Source of the DNA: Nocardioides sp. QY071
GTDB lineage: Bacteria; Actinomycetota; Actinomycetes; Propionibacteriales; Nocardioidaceae
Assembly: GCF_029961765.1 (NCBI RefSeq)
Contig: NZ_CP124681.1
Coordinates: 4,092,001 to 4,156,000, forward strand
Length of the DNA stretch: 64,000 bases
Direction: 5' to 3'
The position numbers were made by a program, and so were the translations under genes. Positions 8,575 through 18,523 of this stretch are shown here, piece after piece; position 1 is the first letter of the stretch; the number at the start of each line of letters is the position of its first letter. The notes under the pieces were generated by a model, which saw only the letters and a list, made by a program, of their open reading frames with translations, was not told the origin of the DNA and did no database searches.

Positions 8575-8780
8575 AAGGAGCAAGGTTACGGCGCGCCGCC
8601 GCAAACGCCGAGCCGGGGCGACCACGGGCACCCGCGAAGGTAAAGAAAACGTGAACCCTTCTCACAAAACCGGTGTGGACGCGGTCACAACCTGCTTGAA
8701 TCCGGCTCACTCCCTCCGCCACACGGTCCCCGTGTCCGTACCTCTCGGGTGGCACCCCCCTCCTGACGGGACGGTGACGC

Positions 8781-11700
8781 ATGCTCCCTGCGCCGATCGA
8801 CAACACACTCCTGCCCGGTGGCCGCCGACGCGCGGCCCGAGCCTTCCGACGACGGATGGCCTGGCTCAGCGTCCTCGCGACGATCGTCGCGGGGCTGGTC
8901 ACGACCACCGGCGTCGCGCCCGCGAGCGCCGCGCAGGCCGGCGGCGACGACGCCGTCGCGTGGAACACCGGGTGGGCGTGGACCTACGCGACGACCTTCC
9001 GCTACACCGCGGACACGGCGGACGTCACGATCAACGAGAACGTCACCTACACCGTCGCCGGCGTGGAGACGTTCCAGGGACACAGCGCCTACAGGCTGAA
9101 CATCACCGGCACCATCACCGGCGGCGGAGGCAGTGCCGCGGTGGACGGCATCGGGACCGCGAACCTCAGCAACTTCTCCGGGTCGGTGAGCGGCACGCGG
9201 TACGTCCGCCGCTCCGACCTGGCGCTGCTGCAGGAGCAGCAGCACCAGAACCTCAACGCCAAGGCGTCGATCTCGATCATCTCGACCAACATCACCGCAG
9301 CGGTCGACCTGGTGATGACGCCCCGCGGTGGCTGGCGGGCCATCGACTTCCCGATCGAGGCCGGGCAGAGCTGGCAGACCGACGTCGACGTCGACTACGA
9401 CGGCGGCTTCAGCTACAACGCCGGCAGCTACGGGAGCGGGGCCGACACGTTCAACGGCGTGTTCTCCCTCGACGCCCCCGCGAACGTCACGAACGCGACC
9501 GCGAGTGTCCCCGCGGGCAACATCGCGACCAGCAAGGTCCACTCGCAGAGCTCCGACGGCTCACTCGTCAGCACCCACTGGTGGTCGCCGAACCACCGCA
9601 ACGACGCCCAGGAGTACCTCAAGCTCCCGCTCGACGGCGCGACCCTGACCCTGGACCGCAAGCTGTCCAGCGCGACCACCCCCGCCGCGTCGACCACGCT
9701 CACCGAGACCATCACGCCGTCGCTGACCTGCGCCGGCGCGGACGTCACCGTCGCCGGCAGGCTCAGCACGGGCACGGCCGGCGTACCGGTCAGCGTCCGT
9801 CTCGACAAGTCGCCCCTGTCCCCGGGGCAGGGCAGCACGACGACCACCACCACGACCGCGGGCGGCAACTACGCGGCGACCCTCACCGCGCCGAGCGAGA
9901 CCGACGGCCTGCAGAAGAGCGGCGTCCGCGGCTCCTGGGGGGTCCTCGTGACCGCCGGTGGCGTCACCACCGTGGCCACGCTCGTCGTGACCCCGAAGAA
10001 CTGCAGCACCCTCGCGTACGGCGGCGACACCTCCGCCCCGCAGGGCAGCACTGCCACGGTCCGGGCCACGCTGACCGACCGCACCGGCGCGAGCGCGGCC
10101 GGGCGCACCGTCACGTTCAGCCTGTCCGGCGGAGCGACGGCCGACGCCACGACCAACGCCTCCGGTGTCGCCGAGACCCAGATCTCCGTGGCGGGACCGC
10201 CGCGGACGGCGACCCTGACGGCGTCGTACGCCGGCGACGGCGGCCACGAGGCCGCCTCGACGCAGACCGCCTTCACCGTCGGCACGATCCCGACGACCAC
10301 CGCCGTCGTCGCCCAGCCGGGCGTGGTGACCATCGGCGACCCGGTCCGGTTCACCGCGACCGTCGCGCCGAGCCATGGCGGCGACCCGGGCGGCACCGTC
10401 CTGTTCAACGTCGACGGCGCCGACTTCGGCTCCGCCGTCCCGCTCAGCGGCGGCCAGGCGACCAGCGCCCAGCTCTCGACGCTCGGCCTCGGCTACCACA
10501 CCGTGATCGCCACCTACAGCGGCACGGCCGACCACACCGGCAGCACCTCGAGCTCGGTCACCTTCCGGGTCCGCGAGCCGCTGCTGGCCACCAGCACCTC
10601 CGCGTCGGTCTCTCCCGGCTCGGCGGTCCACGGCCAGCCGGTCACCCTCGCGGCGAGCGTGACCACGGGCGCCGGCACCCCCACGGGTGACGTCGTGTTC
10701 ACCGTCGGCGGCACCGAGGTCGGCCGCGCCGGCGTCGACACCGACGGCAACGCCTCCACCGTGGTCACCGACCTCCCGGTCGGCTCCAACCAGGTGGTCG
10801 CGAGCTACACCGGCGACGACGTGTACGCCGGCAGCACGGCCACCCAGCGCACCGTGAACGTCGCGAGGGCGGCGGTCTCCGTGGCGCTGGCCGGCCCGTC
10901 GGGCAGCTCGGTCAGCGGCCAGGCGCTGAGCTACACGGCCACCGTCACGGTCGAGGCTCCGGGCGGCGGTACGCCGGCCGGCCAGGTCCAGCTCCTCGTC
11001 GACGGCAGCGAGGTCGGCAGCCCCGTCCCGCTCGACAACGGCGTCGCGGTGTTCGCCCCGGTCACCTCCCTCGGTGCCGGCACCCACACCGTCGAGGCCC
11101 GCTACGCCGGCAACGCCGACTACCTCGGCGGCTCCGACCAGCGCGAGCAGGACGTCGACGCCGCCGACACCACCACCGTGGTGCAGGCCTCCCCGTCGCC
11201 GTCGGTGCAGGACCAGAACGTCACCCTCACCGCCTCGGTCGCCGCCGTCAGCCCCGGCGCAGGCGCGCCCACCGGCACGGTGACCTTCTACGCCAGCACC
11301 GAGTCCCTCGGCGCCGTCCCGCTCGTTGCCTCGGCCTCGGGCAGCGTCGCCACGCTCGACGTCGACGACCTGCCGGCAGGTACGCACCAGCTCACCGCCC
11401 GCTACGCCGGCGACGCCGACTACCGCGCGAGCGAGTCGGAGGCCGTGGCCCACTCGGTGATCCCGGGGACCGCGGTGGTGGCGACCACGACCACGCTGAC
11501 GTCGAGCGCCAACCCGTCGACGTACGGCGCCGGGGTCACCTTCCGCGCGAGCGTGACCGCCGAGGGCGACACCCCGACCGGCACCGTGCAGTTCTCGCTC
11601 GACGGCCAGGACCTCGGCGCCCCGGTGGCTCTCGAGGACGGTGTCGCGGTGAGCCCGCCGGTCGACTCCGCGGAGCCCGGCGACCACACCGTGATCGCCA

Positions 11701-12653
11701 GCTTCGAGGCGGCACCGGGCTTCTCCGGCAGCGGCGACATCCTCACCCAGTCGGTCGGGACCGGGACCGCGGACGTGGCTCTCGCGTCCTCGGCCGCCTC
11801 CTCAGGCGTCGGCGAGGGCGTGCAGTTCACCGCCGAGGTCACCTCGGACGGCGGACTCGCCCCGACCGGCTTCGTGCAGTTCTCGGTCGACGGCCACCCG
11901 GTCGGCGCCGCAGTCAGCCTGGTGGACGGGGCCGCGACCAGCGCGACCCTCGCCGACCTGGCGCCCGGAAGCCACACCGTCGGGGTCCTCTACTCGGGCG
12001 ACCTGCGCTACAGCCCCGGCACAGCCGAGCTGACCCAGGTCGTCGGCGTCATCGCGACCACCACCGGGCTCGCCCTCGACCGCGACTTCTCGGTCTACGG
12101 CGACGCCGTCACCCTGACCGCGACCGTGACCCCGGCCGAGGGCCGGCTCGGCTCGCCGACGGGCACCGTGCGGTTCACCGAGAACGGGCAGGTCGTCGCG
12201 ACGGCCACCCTCGCTCCCGGCGCGAACGACACGGCGGTGGCGACCGCGACGGTCTCCGGGCTCGGGGCGGGCAGCCACACGATCAAGGCGGAGTACGCCG
12301 GCACCAACCGCTTCGGCGCCAGCACCTCCGGCGCCCGCAGCATCACGGTGGCCAAGCAGCCGACCGCGATCCAGGCCACGCCCGCAGTCGTCTCGCTGAC
12401 GCCGCTGCTGCTGCCACTCGGCCAGCTCCGGGCGACGGTCACCGCGGGCGGCAACCCCCTGGCCGGCGTACCCCTGGAGTTCCGGGTGGGCACCAGGCTC
12501 GTGTGCACCACGGTGAGCGACGAGTCCGGGTTCGCCGTGTGCAACGCGGCGCCCCAGCTCCTGCAGCTCACCCTCGCCGGTGGCTACAACGTGACCTACG
12601 CGGGTGACGCCAACCACCTCTCCTCCACGGCGCACGGCGCCCTCCTGAAGTGA
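8781..12653 (+). CDS. Secreted Ig-like (Big_3-type) tandem-repeat protein 1
   Basis: This 1290-aa protein has a signal peptide (hydrophobic ~29-48, ASA-AQA cleavage) and a unique N-terminal domain of about 270 aa. It is followed by an invasin/Big_1-like module (STLAYGGDTSAPQGSTATVRA...) and seven Ig-like modules of about 95 aa. Each has the pattern 'T....P.S..G..VTFTATV...G.PTG.V.F.VDG......V.L..G.A......L..G.H.V.A.Y.GD..Y..S'. A shortened cap module closes the protein, with no sorting motif or transmembrane tail. It is probably an extracellular structural or adhesive protein. The gene sits 26 bases before a paralogue and is likely cotranscribed with it. Confidence 0.88.
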   Translation: MLPAPIDNTLLPGGRRRAARAFRRRMAWLSVLATIVAGLVTTTGVAPASAAQAGGDDAVAWNTGWAWTYATTFRYTADTADVTINENVTYTVAGVETFQGHSAYRLNITGTITGGGGSAAVDGIGTANLSNFSGSVSGTRYVRRSDLALLQEQQHQNLNAKASISIISTNITAAVDLVMTPRGGWRAIDFPIEAGQSWQTDVDVDYDGGFSYNAGSYGSGADTFNGVFSLDAPANVTNATASVPAGNIATSKVHSQSSDGSLVSTHWWSPNHRNDAQEYLKLPLDGATLTLDRKLSSATTPAASTTLTETITPSLTCAGADVTVAGRLSTGTAGVPVSVRLDKSPLSPGQGSTTTTTTTAGGNYAATLTAPSETDGLQKSGVRGSWGVLVTAGGVTTVATLVVTPKNCSTLAYGGDTSAPQGSTATVRATLTDRTGASAAGRTVTFSLSGGATADATTNASGVAETQISVAGPPRTATLTASYAGDGGHEAASTQTAFTVGTIPTTTAVVAQPGVVTIGDPVRFTATVAPSHGGDPGGTVLFNVDGADFGSAVPLSGGQATSAQLSTLGLGYHTVIATYSGTADHTGSTSSSVTFRVREPLLATSTSASVSPGSAVHGQPVTLAASVTTGAGTPTGDVVFTVGGTEVGRAGVDTDGNASTVVTDLPVGSNQVVASYTGDDVYAGSTATQRTVNVARAAVSVALAGPSGSSVSGQALSYTATVTVEAPGGGTPAGQVQLLVDGSEVGSPVPLDNGVAVFAPVTSLGAGTHTVEARYAGNADYLGGSDQREQDVDAADTTTVVQASPSPSVQDQNVTLTASVAAVSPGAGAPTGTVTFYASTESLGAVPLVASASGSVATLDVDDLPAGTHQLTARYAGDADYRASESEAVAHSVIPGTAVVATTTTLTSSANPSTYGAGVTFRASVTAEGDTPTGTVQFSLDGQDLGAPVALEDGVAVSPPVDSAEPGDHTVIASFEAAPGFSGSGDILTQSVGTGTADVALASSAASSGVGEGVQFTAEVTSDGGLAPTGFVQFSVDGHPVGAAVSLVDGAATSATLADLAPGSHTVGVLYSGDLRYSPGTAELTQVVGVIATTTGLALDRDFSVYGDAVTLTATVTPAEGRLGSPTGTVRFTENGQVVATATLAPGANDTAVATATVSGLGAGSHTIKAEYAGTNRFGASTSGARSITVAKQPTAIQATPAVVSLTPLLLPLGQLRATVTAGGNPLAGVPLEFRVGTRLVCTTVSDESGFAVCNAAPQLLQLTLAGGYNVTYAGDANHLSSTAHGALLK

Positions 12654-12679
12654 GGCGCGCTCCGATGAAAGGAACCTCT

Positions 12680-15600
12680 GTGCGGCGCATGATCGCGGCC
12701 CTCGCGGCCACCACCCTGGGGCTCGGGATCCCTGTCGTCCTCACCTCGTCGGCCTCGGCCGACATCACCTCGCCGGCGGCGAACGCCGTTCTCCGCGGCA
12801 ACGCGACGCTGGCTGCGAGCGGCGCGAGCGACGGGACCGGCTGCCTCAGCGGAAGCAGCCCGCAGACGACCCTGCAGCTGATCAACAGCGGGGGCACCGT
12901 CGTGTTCGAAAGCGTCCAGGGCGGCACCGGCGCCAAGAGCGTGGTCGTGGACACCCACGGCTACGCCAACGGCGCCTACACCGCCCGGGCGATCGAGCGG
13001 AAGCGGTCCGGCTTCCTCTACTGCACCAACTCGACCAACACGACCAACCGCTCGGTGACGATCGACAACATCACCCAGATCGCCTACACCGGCGCCACAG
13101 AGGGTGCGCAGAACACCTCGGTGAGCGTGTCGGCCAAGCTGACCGACCCCAACCTGGCCGCCTCGGTCCTGCCCGGACGGGTCGTCACGTTCGCCCTGTC
13201 CGGCGGTACGTCGGTCAACGCGACGACCAACGCCAGCGGTGTCGCCACCGCGAGCCTGCCGGTGGCGGGCCCGCCGCGGTCCGCCACCGTCACGGCGTCC
13301 TTCGCGCAGACGGCCTACTACAAGGGCTCCTCGGACCCGACGTCGTTCGAGGTGAAGAAGAACCCGACCACGACGACGCTCCTCCAGCCCTCACCGGTGG
13401 TGCACGGCGAGGCGGTGTCCTTCACCGCCCAGGTCGCGCCCGTCAACGGCACGAGCACGCCGACCGGCACGATCCAGTTCACCGTCGACGGGGACGACTT
13501 CGGCGCCCCGGTGACCGTCTCCGGCGGGTCCGCCACCACGCCGCCGACCACCACGCTGAGCACCGGCGAGCACACCATCGGCGCTCGCTACAGCGGCGAC
13601 GGCAACCTGGTCACCAGCGACGCCGCGGCCAAGCAGCTGACGGTGGGCAAGGCGCCGACCAGCACCGCGCTCACCAGCACCGGGTCCCCCACCGTCAGCG
13701 GCCAGGCGGTCACCTTCACCGCCACGGTCGGCGTGGTCTCCCCCGGCGTCGGCGACCCCGCCGGCGGCGTCCAGTTCAACGTCGACGGCGAGCCGTACGG
13801 CACCGCCGTCCAGCTGGCCGGCGACGACACCGCGGAGCTCAGCATCAGCAACCTGGCTCCGGGCAACCACACCGTGCAGGCGACGTACAACGGCAATGGC
13901 GACCTCGCCACCAGCACCTCGGCCGAGCTCACCCACGGCGTGGACCGCGCCGACACCTCGGTGAGCGTGAGCACCTCGAACGCCGATGCGGTCGCGGGCG
14001 AGCCCCTCACCTTCACCGCCGACGTCGCCGTCGTCGGGCCCGGTGCCGGCGACCCGAGCGGCAATGTCCAGTTCTTCGCCGACGGCGACCCGATCGGCTC
14101 GCCGGTCCCGCTCAACGGCGGCAGCGTCGTCTCGGCACCGGTGAAGCTGGATGCCGGCGACCACGTGATCACCGCGAACTACGAGGGCGACACCCGCTTC
14201 GCCGGCGCCACCGCCTCGCTCGACCAGGAGGTCGCGGCGGCCCACACCTCGACCGAGGTCGAGGTCTCCCCCAGCCCGTCGGTCTTCGGCCAGGCGGTCA
14301 CCGTCACCGCGACGGTCACCCCGGTCGCGCCGGCCACCGGCGAGCCCGGCGGCGTGGTCCAGTTCACCATCGACGGCCAGCCCGGCGCGTTCGTCACCCT
14401 CGCGGGCGGCAGCGCCGAGATCACCACGAGCTCGCTCGCGCGGGGCACCCACCAGGTGAAGGCGACCTACCTCAGCGCCGACCCGAACTTCGTCACCAGC
14501 ACCTCGCCGGTCGTGAGCCACACGGTCAACAAGGCGGCGACGAAGACCACCGTCACCAGCAGCGCCGCGACCTCTGTCGTCGGGCAGCCGGTGACGTTCA
14601 CGGCCGCGGTCGGCGCGCTCGCGCCGGGCGCCGGCTCGCCGTCGGGCACCGTCACCTTCACCGACGGGGACACCGTCCTCGGCTCGGCCCCGGTCAGCTC
14701 GGCCACCGGAGGGATCGCGTCGATCACCATCGACTCGCTCTCCGTCGGCCAGCACGCCGTGGTCGCGACGTACGACGGCGACGACAGCTTCACCGGGAGC
14801 AACGGGTCGGTCGCGCAGAAGGTCCAGCGCGCCCAGACCTCGACCGTCGTCTCGTCGACGACCAACCCGTCGCAGCCGGGTGCCGCGGTCCGCTTCACCG
14901 CGACCGTGAGCCCGATCGCGCCGGGCGCCGGCGTCCCCGGCGGCACGGTCCAGTTCAAGGTCAACGGGGCTCCGCTCGGGGCACCGGTGGGCCTCGTCGA
15001 CGGCGCGGCGACCAGCCCCGACTTCGCGAACCTGTCGCCCGGCACCTACCGGATCTCGGCCGTCTACAGCGGTGAGCCGCGGTTCGTCGCAAGCACCGGC
15101 CTGCTCGACCAGGGCAACGGCCAGACCGTCACCAAGGCCGGCTCGGCGACCGAGCTGGTCTCCGACGACGCCGAGGCGGACGCCGGGCAGACGGTGACCT
15201 TCACCGCCACGGTCCGTGCGGTCGCCCCGGCCACCGGCAGGCCGACCGGCGTGGTGCAGTTCTGGGACGGCACCACCCTGCTCGGCGCGACCAGCCTGGC
15301 GCCCGCCTCCGAGGCGAGCACCAGCACCGCCACCTTCGCCACGGCCACGCTGGCCCCCGGCGCGCACGAGATCCGGGCGTCGTACGGCGGCAGCGTCACC
15401 TTCGAGGGCTCCACCGAGTCCACCTCGCAGCTGGTCGGAGCCGGCGTCACCGTCGTCGGGATCGTGTCCAGCGCCAACCCGTCGACGTACGGCGACCGGG
15501 TCACGCTGACCGCGACCGTGGCCGACGGCGCCCCGGCTCCGGGCACGCCCACCGGGACGGTGACCTTCCGGTCCGGCGGCAACGTCATCGGCACGGTGCC

Positions 15601-16051
15601 GCTCGCCACGGTCGAGGGCCAGCAGCGGGCGACGCTCGACGTCGACGGCCTGGCCGCGGGCAGCTACACGCTGACGGCCACCTACTCGGGCGACGCCACC
15701 CGGGCGGGCGCCACCTCGCCCGAGCTGAGCCAGGTCGTGAAGCGGGCGGCCACCCACCTCGACGACCTCAGGGTGATCACGACCGACCTGTTCTCACCCC
15801 GTCAGGTCACGGCGGTCCTGCGCGGGCCGGGCAACGAGCCGATCGCCGGGCAGACCCTGGTGTTCTCGACGAACACGACCGTCTCGGCGGGCTACCTCGA
15901 GCTGTGCCGGGCGGTCACGGACGTGAACGGCCGCGCGCAGTGCAAGGTGCCGCCGGCAGCCCCGGCGTACCTGAACACCGACGGGTTCACCGCGACCTTC
16001 GGTGGCAATGCGGACTACCTGCCGACCACCGACCACGGCGGCGGCCGCTGA
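12680..16051 (+). CDS. Secreted Ig-like tandem-repeat protein 2 (paralogue of preceding gene)
   Basis: This protein of about 1123 aa starts at GTG 12680, chosen because AAAGGA lies 6 bases upstream; ATG 12665 and GTG 12650 are in-frame alternatives. A signal peptide (MRRMIAALAATTLGLGIPVV...SASA) precedes a short N-terminal domain (SPAANAVLRGNATLAAS, with Cys pairs). A Big_1-like module (FALSGGTSVNATTNASGVATASLPVAGPP) is nearly the same as the one in the upstream gene. Eight Ig-like Big_3-type modules and a C-terminal cap (QTLVFSTNTTVSAGYLELCRAV) follow. The shared module order shows that the two genes arose by duplication. It is secreted and has no visible anchor. Confidence 0.87.
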   Translation: MRRMIAALAATTLGLGIPVVLTSSASADITSPAANAVLRGNATLAASGASDGTGCLSGSSPQTTLQLINSGGTVVFESVQGGTGAKSVVVDTHGYANGAYTARAIERKRSGFLYCTNSTNTTNRSVTIDNITQIAYTGATEGAQNTSVSVSAKLTDPNLAASVLPGRVVTFALSGGTSVNATTNASGVATASLPVAGPPRSATVTASFAQTAYYKGSSDPTSFEVKKNPTTTTLLQPSPVVHGEAVSFTAQVAPVNGTSTPTGTIQFTVDGDDFGAPVTVSGGSATTPPTTTLSTGEHTIGARYSGDGNLVTSDAAAKQLTVGKAPTSTALTSTGSPTVSGQAVTFTATVGVVSPGVGDPAGGVQFNVDGEPYGTAVQLAGDDTAELSISNLAPGNHTVQATYNGNGDLATSTSAELTHGVDRADTSVSVSTSNADAVAGEPLTFTADVAVVGPGAGDPSGNVQFFADGDPIGSPVPLNGGSVVSAPVKLDAGDHVITANYEGDTRFAGATASLDQEVAAAHTSTEVEVSPSPSVFGQAVTVTATVTPVAPATGEPGGVVQFTIDGQPGAFVTLAGGSAEITTSSLARGTHQVKATYLSADPNFVTSTSPVVSHTVNKAATKTTVTSSAATSVVGQPVTFTAAVGALAPGAGSPSGTVTFTDGDTVLGSAPVSSATGGIASITIDSLSVGQHAVVATYDGDDSFTGSNGSVAQKVQRAQTSTVVSSTTNPSQPGAAVRFTATVSPIAPGAGVPGGTVQFKVNGAPLGAPVGLVDGAATSPDFANLSPGTYRISAVYSGEPRFVASTGLLDQGNGQTVTKAGSATELVSDDAEADAGQTVTFTATVRAVAPATGRPTGVVQFWDGTTLLGATSLAPASEASTSTATFATATLAPGAHEIRASYGGSVTFEGSTESTSQLVGAGVTVVGIVSSANPSTYGDRVTLTATVADGAPAPGTPTGTVTFRSGGNVIGTVPLATVEGQQRATLDVDGLAAGSYTLTATYSGDATRAGATSPELSQVVKRAATHLDDLRVITTDLFSPRQVTAVLRGPGNEPIAGQTLVFSTNTTVSAGYLELCRAVTDVNGRAQCKVPPAAPAYLNTDGFTATFGGNADYLPTTDHGGGR

Positions 16052-16071
16052 TCGTCAGCAGGTCCAGCAGC

Positions 16072-16102
16072 GAGGGGCGCGTCCACACCGGGCGCGCCCC
16101 TC
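16072..16102. terminator. Bidirectional intrinsic terminator
   Basis: GAGGGGCGCG (16072-16081), an 11-base loop and CGCGCCCCTC (16093-16102) form a perfect 10-bp stem between two convergent genes. It can end both transcripts. Confidence 0.75.
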
Positions 16103-16120
16103 GTCGTGTGCCGTGGGTGC

Positions 16121-16741
16121 CTAGGCCTCCTTGACGTCGATCGAAGCGAGCATCTGCTCGATCAGCTGGTCGCCGTCGGCGAGGCCGGCCGGCACCTTGA
16201 ACTGGAGCAGGAAGACCCGGTCACCGACCACCGCACCGACGACGTAGTGGTGGAGGTCGTCGGTGCGACCGTCGAGCACGAAGCACTCCACCCCGTCCAG
16301 GACCCGGTTCGCGACCCGCTTCGGCGCCGCCGGCTCCGTGGACAGGGTCCGCTCGAAGGAGTCCCCCTTGTCGTCGGTGTCGCGCCCGGGCAGGTTGGGA
16401 GCGTCCACCAGGCCCACGCTCAGGGTTGCGCCCGTGTCCGAGGGAAGGAGGGCGACCACGTTCACCGCGGTGTCGGTCACCCGCCAGTCCGGCGAGTCGG
16501 TCAGCCGCATGCTCACCGTGGCGACGCCGATCTCCTTGCCCGTGGCGGGCACCACCGACGGCGTCTCCGACGCGGACGACGTGTCCGACGACGTGGCACT
16601 CGGGGTGCTCCCGGCACCGCCCGTCGCGCTCGCCGAGGGCGTGCTGCCGCCGGCGTCAGGGTCGTCGTCCGTGCATGCCGCCAGGCCGAGCACCAGCACC
16701 GCTGCCGGCACCAGTCGCAGCACCCGAGAGATCGTCACCAC
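16121..16741 (-). CDS. Lipoprotein of unknown function
   Basis: This 206-aa lipoprotein has the lipobox LGLAAC (Cys22) after a hydrophobic signal. A low-complexity Ser/Thr/Ala/Gly linker (residues ~30-65) leads to a single globular domain, 'EIGVATVSMRLTDSPDWRVTDTAVNVVALLP' through 'LDGVECFVLDGR' to 'HHYVVGAVVGDRVFLLQFKVP' and a terminal 'LIEQMLASIDVKEA'. That end resembles PknH-sensor-like or LpqN-like envelope folds ('...ml.Si...'), but I would not assign a family. The tandem GTGs at 16741 and 16738 are both served by AGGAG. It is probably anchored on the outer face of the membrane. Confidence 0.75.
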   Translation of the reverse strand: MVTISRVLRLVPAAVLVLGLAACTDDDPDAGGSTPSASATGGAGSTPSATSSDTSSASETPSVVPATGKEIGVATVSMRLTDSPDWRVTDTAVNVVALLPSDTGATLSVGLVDAPNLPGRDTDDKGDSFERTLSTEPAAPKRVANRVLDGVECFVLDGRTDDLHHYVVGAVVGDRVFLLQFKVPAGLADGDQLIEQMLASIDVKEA

Positions 16742-16853
16742 TGCGCTCCTGTCACGATGGGAGTCCTCAGTGTGACATCACCGTTTGGGCGGCATCGGGG
16801 CTGGGTAGCCGTCCGGGCGTCGACCATCCTCGGGACCACGAAGGACAATGCCC

Positions 16854-17297
16854 ATGCTTCCCGACGCACCTGCTTCAACTCCGATCTTCGCGCCCATCTT
16901 CACCGCGCCCATCCTCGCCGGCGTCGAGAGCGCGGTGCTGTTCGTCCTCCAGACCGAGGTCGCGGCGGTCCACAAGATCCTCACCGAGCAGATCACGGCG
17001 CTGCAGAACCTCGACTTCCCCGACAAGGGTGCCGTGCCGGCCGGGTCCTACGGGCAGGGCCACGAGTCGTACGTCCTCGCGACCGAGCACAAGCGCGCCC
17101 ACGGCGTCATCGTCGACTCGCTCGTCGAGATGCGCGCCGACCTCGGCGCCTTCCAGGACGCGATCCTCGCGGCGCAGGCCGTGATCGGCGAGACCGACGA
17201 GCAGGCCGAGACCGACCTCCAGAAGGCCCTGGCCCGCACCCAGGGTCTCGACCTCGGCGTGAACACCGACAACGACGACGACGGGGTGAACTACTGA
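16854..17297 (+). CDS. Small helical protein, possible WXG100/ESX-like partner
   Basis: This 147-aa protein starts at ATG 16854 (AAGGA 8 bases upstream; ATG 16848 would sit only 2 bases from it). The central region is strongly helical (VESAVLFVLQTEVAAVHKILTEQ... and HKRAHGVIVDSLVEMRADLGAFQDAIL), and the tail is acidic (NTDNDDDGVNY). There is no signal peptide. The stop overlaps the next gene's start by one base (TGATG), so the two are coupled. Small helical proteins encoded directly before a larger helical, Pro/Gly-rich partner recall type VII substrates. A WxG motif is absent, so this remains a guess. Confidence 0.6.
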   Translation: MLPDAPASTPIFAPIFTAPILAGVESAVLFVLQTEVAAVHKILTEQITALQNLDFPDKGAVPAGSYGQGHESYVLATEHKRAHGVIVDSLVEMRADLGAFQDAILAAQAVIGETDEQAETDLQKALARTQGLDLGVNTDNDDDGVNY

Positions 17298-18505
17298 TGG
17301 GCGAGCAGCATCTCAACGACCTCAAGCGCCGCCGGTATGGCATGTACAGCGACGACATCTTCGACGCCCAGTCCTCCTGGTTGGCAACCTCGGACTCGCT
17401 GGTCCTGATCCACGACGCGCTCGACGACGCCGCCAAGGCCATGCCCAACAAGAAGATCGGCGGCGAGGCGATCCTCGAGAAGGCGAGGATCGCGTTCGAG
17501 GAGGCAGCCAAGCGGGTCGGCCAGCGGCAGGTCCAGATCTCGGGCGTCGCCACCGCTCTCGGCGGCGCCTACCCGGCGATGGTCGCCGTCGAGGAAGCCG
17601 CGGACGGCGCGCCCAAGGTCACCGCGACCGACCCCGGCCCGGCCCCCGGCAAGGACGCCACCACGCAGGAGATGAACGACTGGACGGCCAAGAAGCTGGA
17701 GTACGACAAGCAGACCGGCGCGGTCGACACCGCCGACAGCCAGGCTCGGGTGAAGGTCGAGACCCTGCTCAAGGAGTACGCCACCACCGTCACCGCGCTG
17801 CAGAAGATCGAGGGCCAGCCCAAGGTCCCGGAAAACAACGGCGGCGGCGACCCCGGCCCCGGTGGTCCGCGCTACCAGCTGCCGCCGCGCTCGACGCCGG
17901 TCGGCACCTGGATCGGCACCGACGACCCGGACGACGACGGCACCCACATCCCGAAGGATCCCCGCGACCCGGACTACCCGGACTATCCGGACTACCCCGG
18001 CTACCCGGGGGGCCACGTGCCCGGTCAGCCCGGCTACACCCCCGCGGCGCCCCCGATCGACACCTTCACCCCGACCCTGCCGCACGCGCCGGAGGGTGGC
18101 GGCGGTGGCGGCGTCGGACCTGCGGTCCTCGGCGCCGGGGCGGCCGGCGTCTTCGGCGCTCCCGGCCTGGCCCGCGGCCTGCGCAGCCTGGTCGGCGGTC
18201 GTGGGCTGAGCGGCAGCAGCGTCGGCGCGATCGGCTCCAGCAGCCGCGCGGGTGCGCCCGGCTCGCTGGGTCGTGCCGGCGCCGGTACGCCGGGCAGCCC
18301 GGTCGGGCGCGGCACGGGCCGCGGTGGCGGCACTGGCCGTGGCGGACGCGGCGGCGCCGGTGGTCGTGGCACCGGTGCGGCGGGCGCGGCCGGTGGCCGC
18401 GGCCGGCGTCGTGGCGACCAGCAGGACGGTCAGGACCGCGACCTGTTCGACGACGGCGAGGAGTGGATCGACGACGAGGGCGCCACGCCCGGCGTCCTCG
18501 ACTGA
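17297..18505 (+). CDS. Helical protein with Pro/Gly-rich tail, possible PPE-like type VII partner
   Basis: This 402-aa protein has a helical N-terminus of about 165 residues (SDSLVLIHDALDDAAKAM..., AILEKARIAFEEAAKRVGQ, ...VKVETLLKEYATTVTALQKIEGQP). A Pro/Tyr/Asp linker with 9-bp tandem units (PDYPDYPDYPGYPG, 17972-18007) follows, then a Gly/Ala/Arg-rich region (RGTGRGGGTGRGGRGG) and an acidic end 'DDGEEWIDDEGATPGVLD'. From memory, similar acidic 'W.D(D/E)...PGVL' tails occur on large actinobacterial proteins linked to type VII secretion. No ESX ATPase or membrane component is in the window. It is translationally coupled to the preceding small helical protein. Confidence 0.65.
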   Translation: MGEQHLNDLKRRRYGMYSDDIFDAQSSWLATSDSLVLIHDALDDAAKAMPNKKIGGEAILEKARIAFEEAAKRVGQRQVQISGVATALGGAYPAMVAVEEAADGAPKVTATDPGPAPGKDATTQEMNDWTAKKLEYDKQTGAVDTADSQARVKVETLLKEYATTVTALQKIEGQPKVPENNGGGDPGPGGPRYQLPPRSTPVGTWIGTDDPDDDGTHIPKDPRDPDYPDYPDYPGYPGGHVPGQPGYTPAAPPIDTFTPTLPHAPEGGGGGGVGPAVLGAGAAGVFGAPGLARGLRSLVGGRGLSGSSVGAIGSSSRAGAPGSLGRAGAGTPGSPVGRGTGRGGGTGRGGRGGAGGRGTGAAGAAGGRGRRRGDQQDGQDRDLFDDGEEWIDDEGATPGVLD

Positions 18506-18523
18506 CCCGCACCAGCCCAGCAC

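Noticed and set aside
9561..15757. Long open frames (700-790 codons) antisense to the Ig-repeat genes
   Set aside because: They are Arg/Gly/Asp-rich with no recognisable domain, an expected by-product of repeated GC-rich codons in the true genes.
16854..18505. Confident PE/PPE or WXG100 assignment
   Set aside because: No WxG, PE or PPE motif is present and no ESX core gene is nearby, so only a resemblance is reported.
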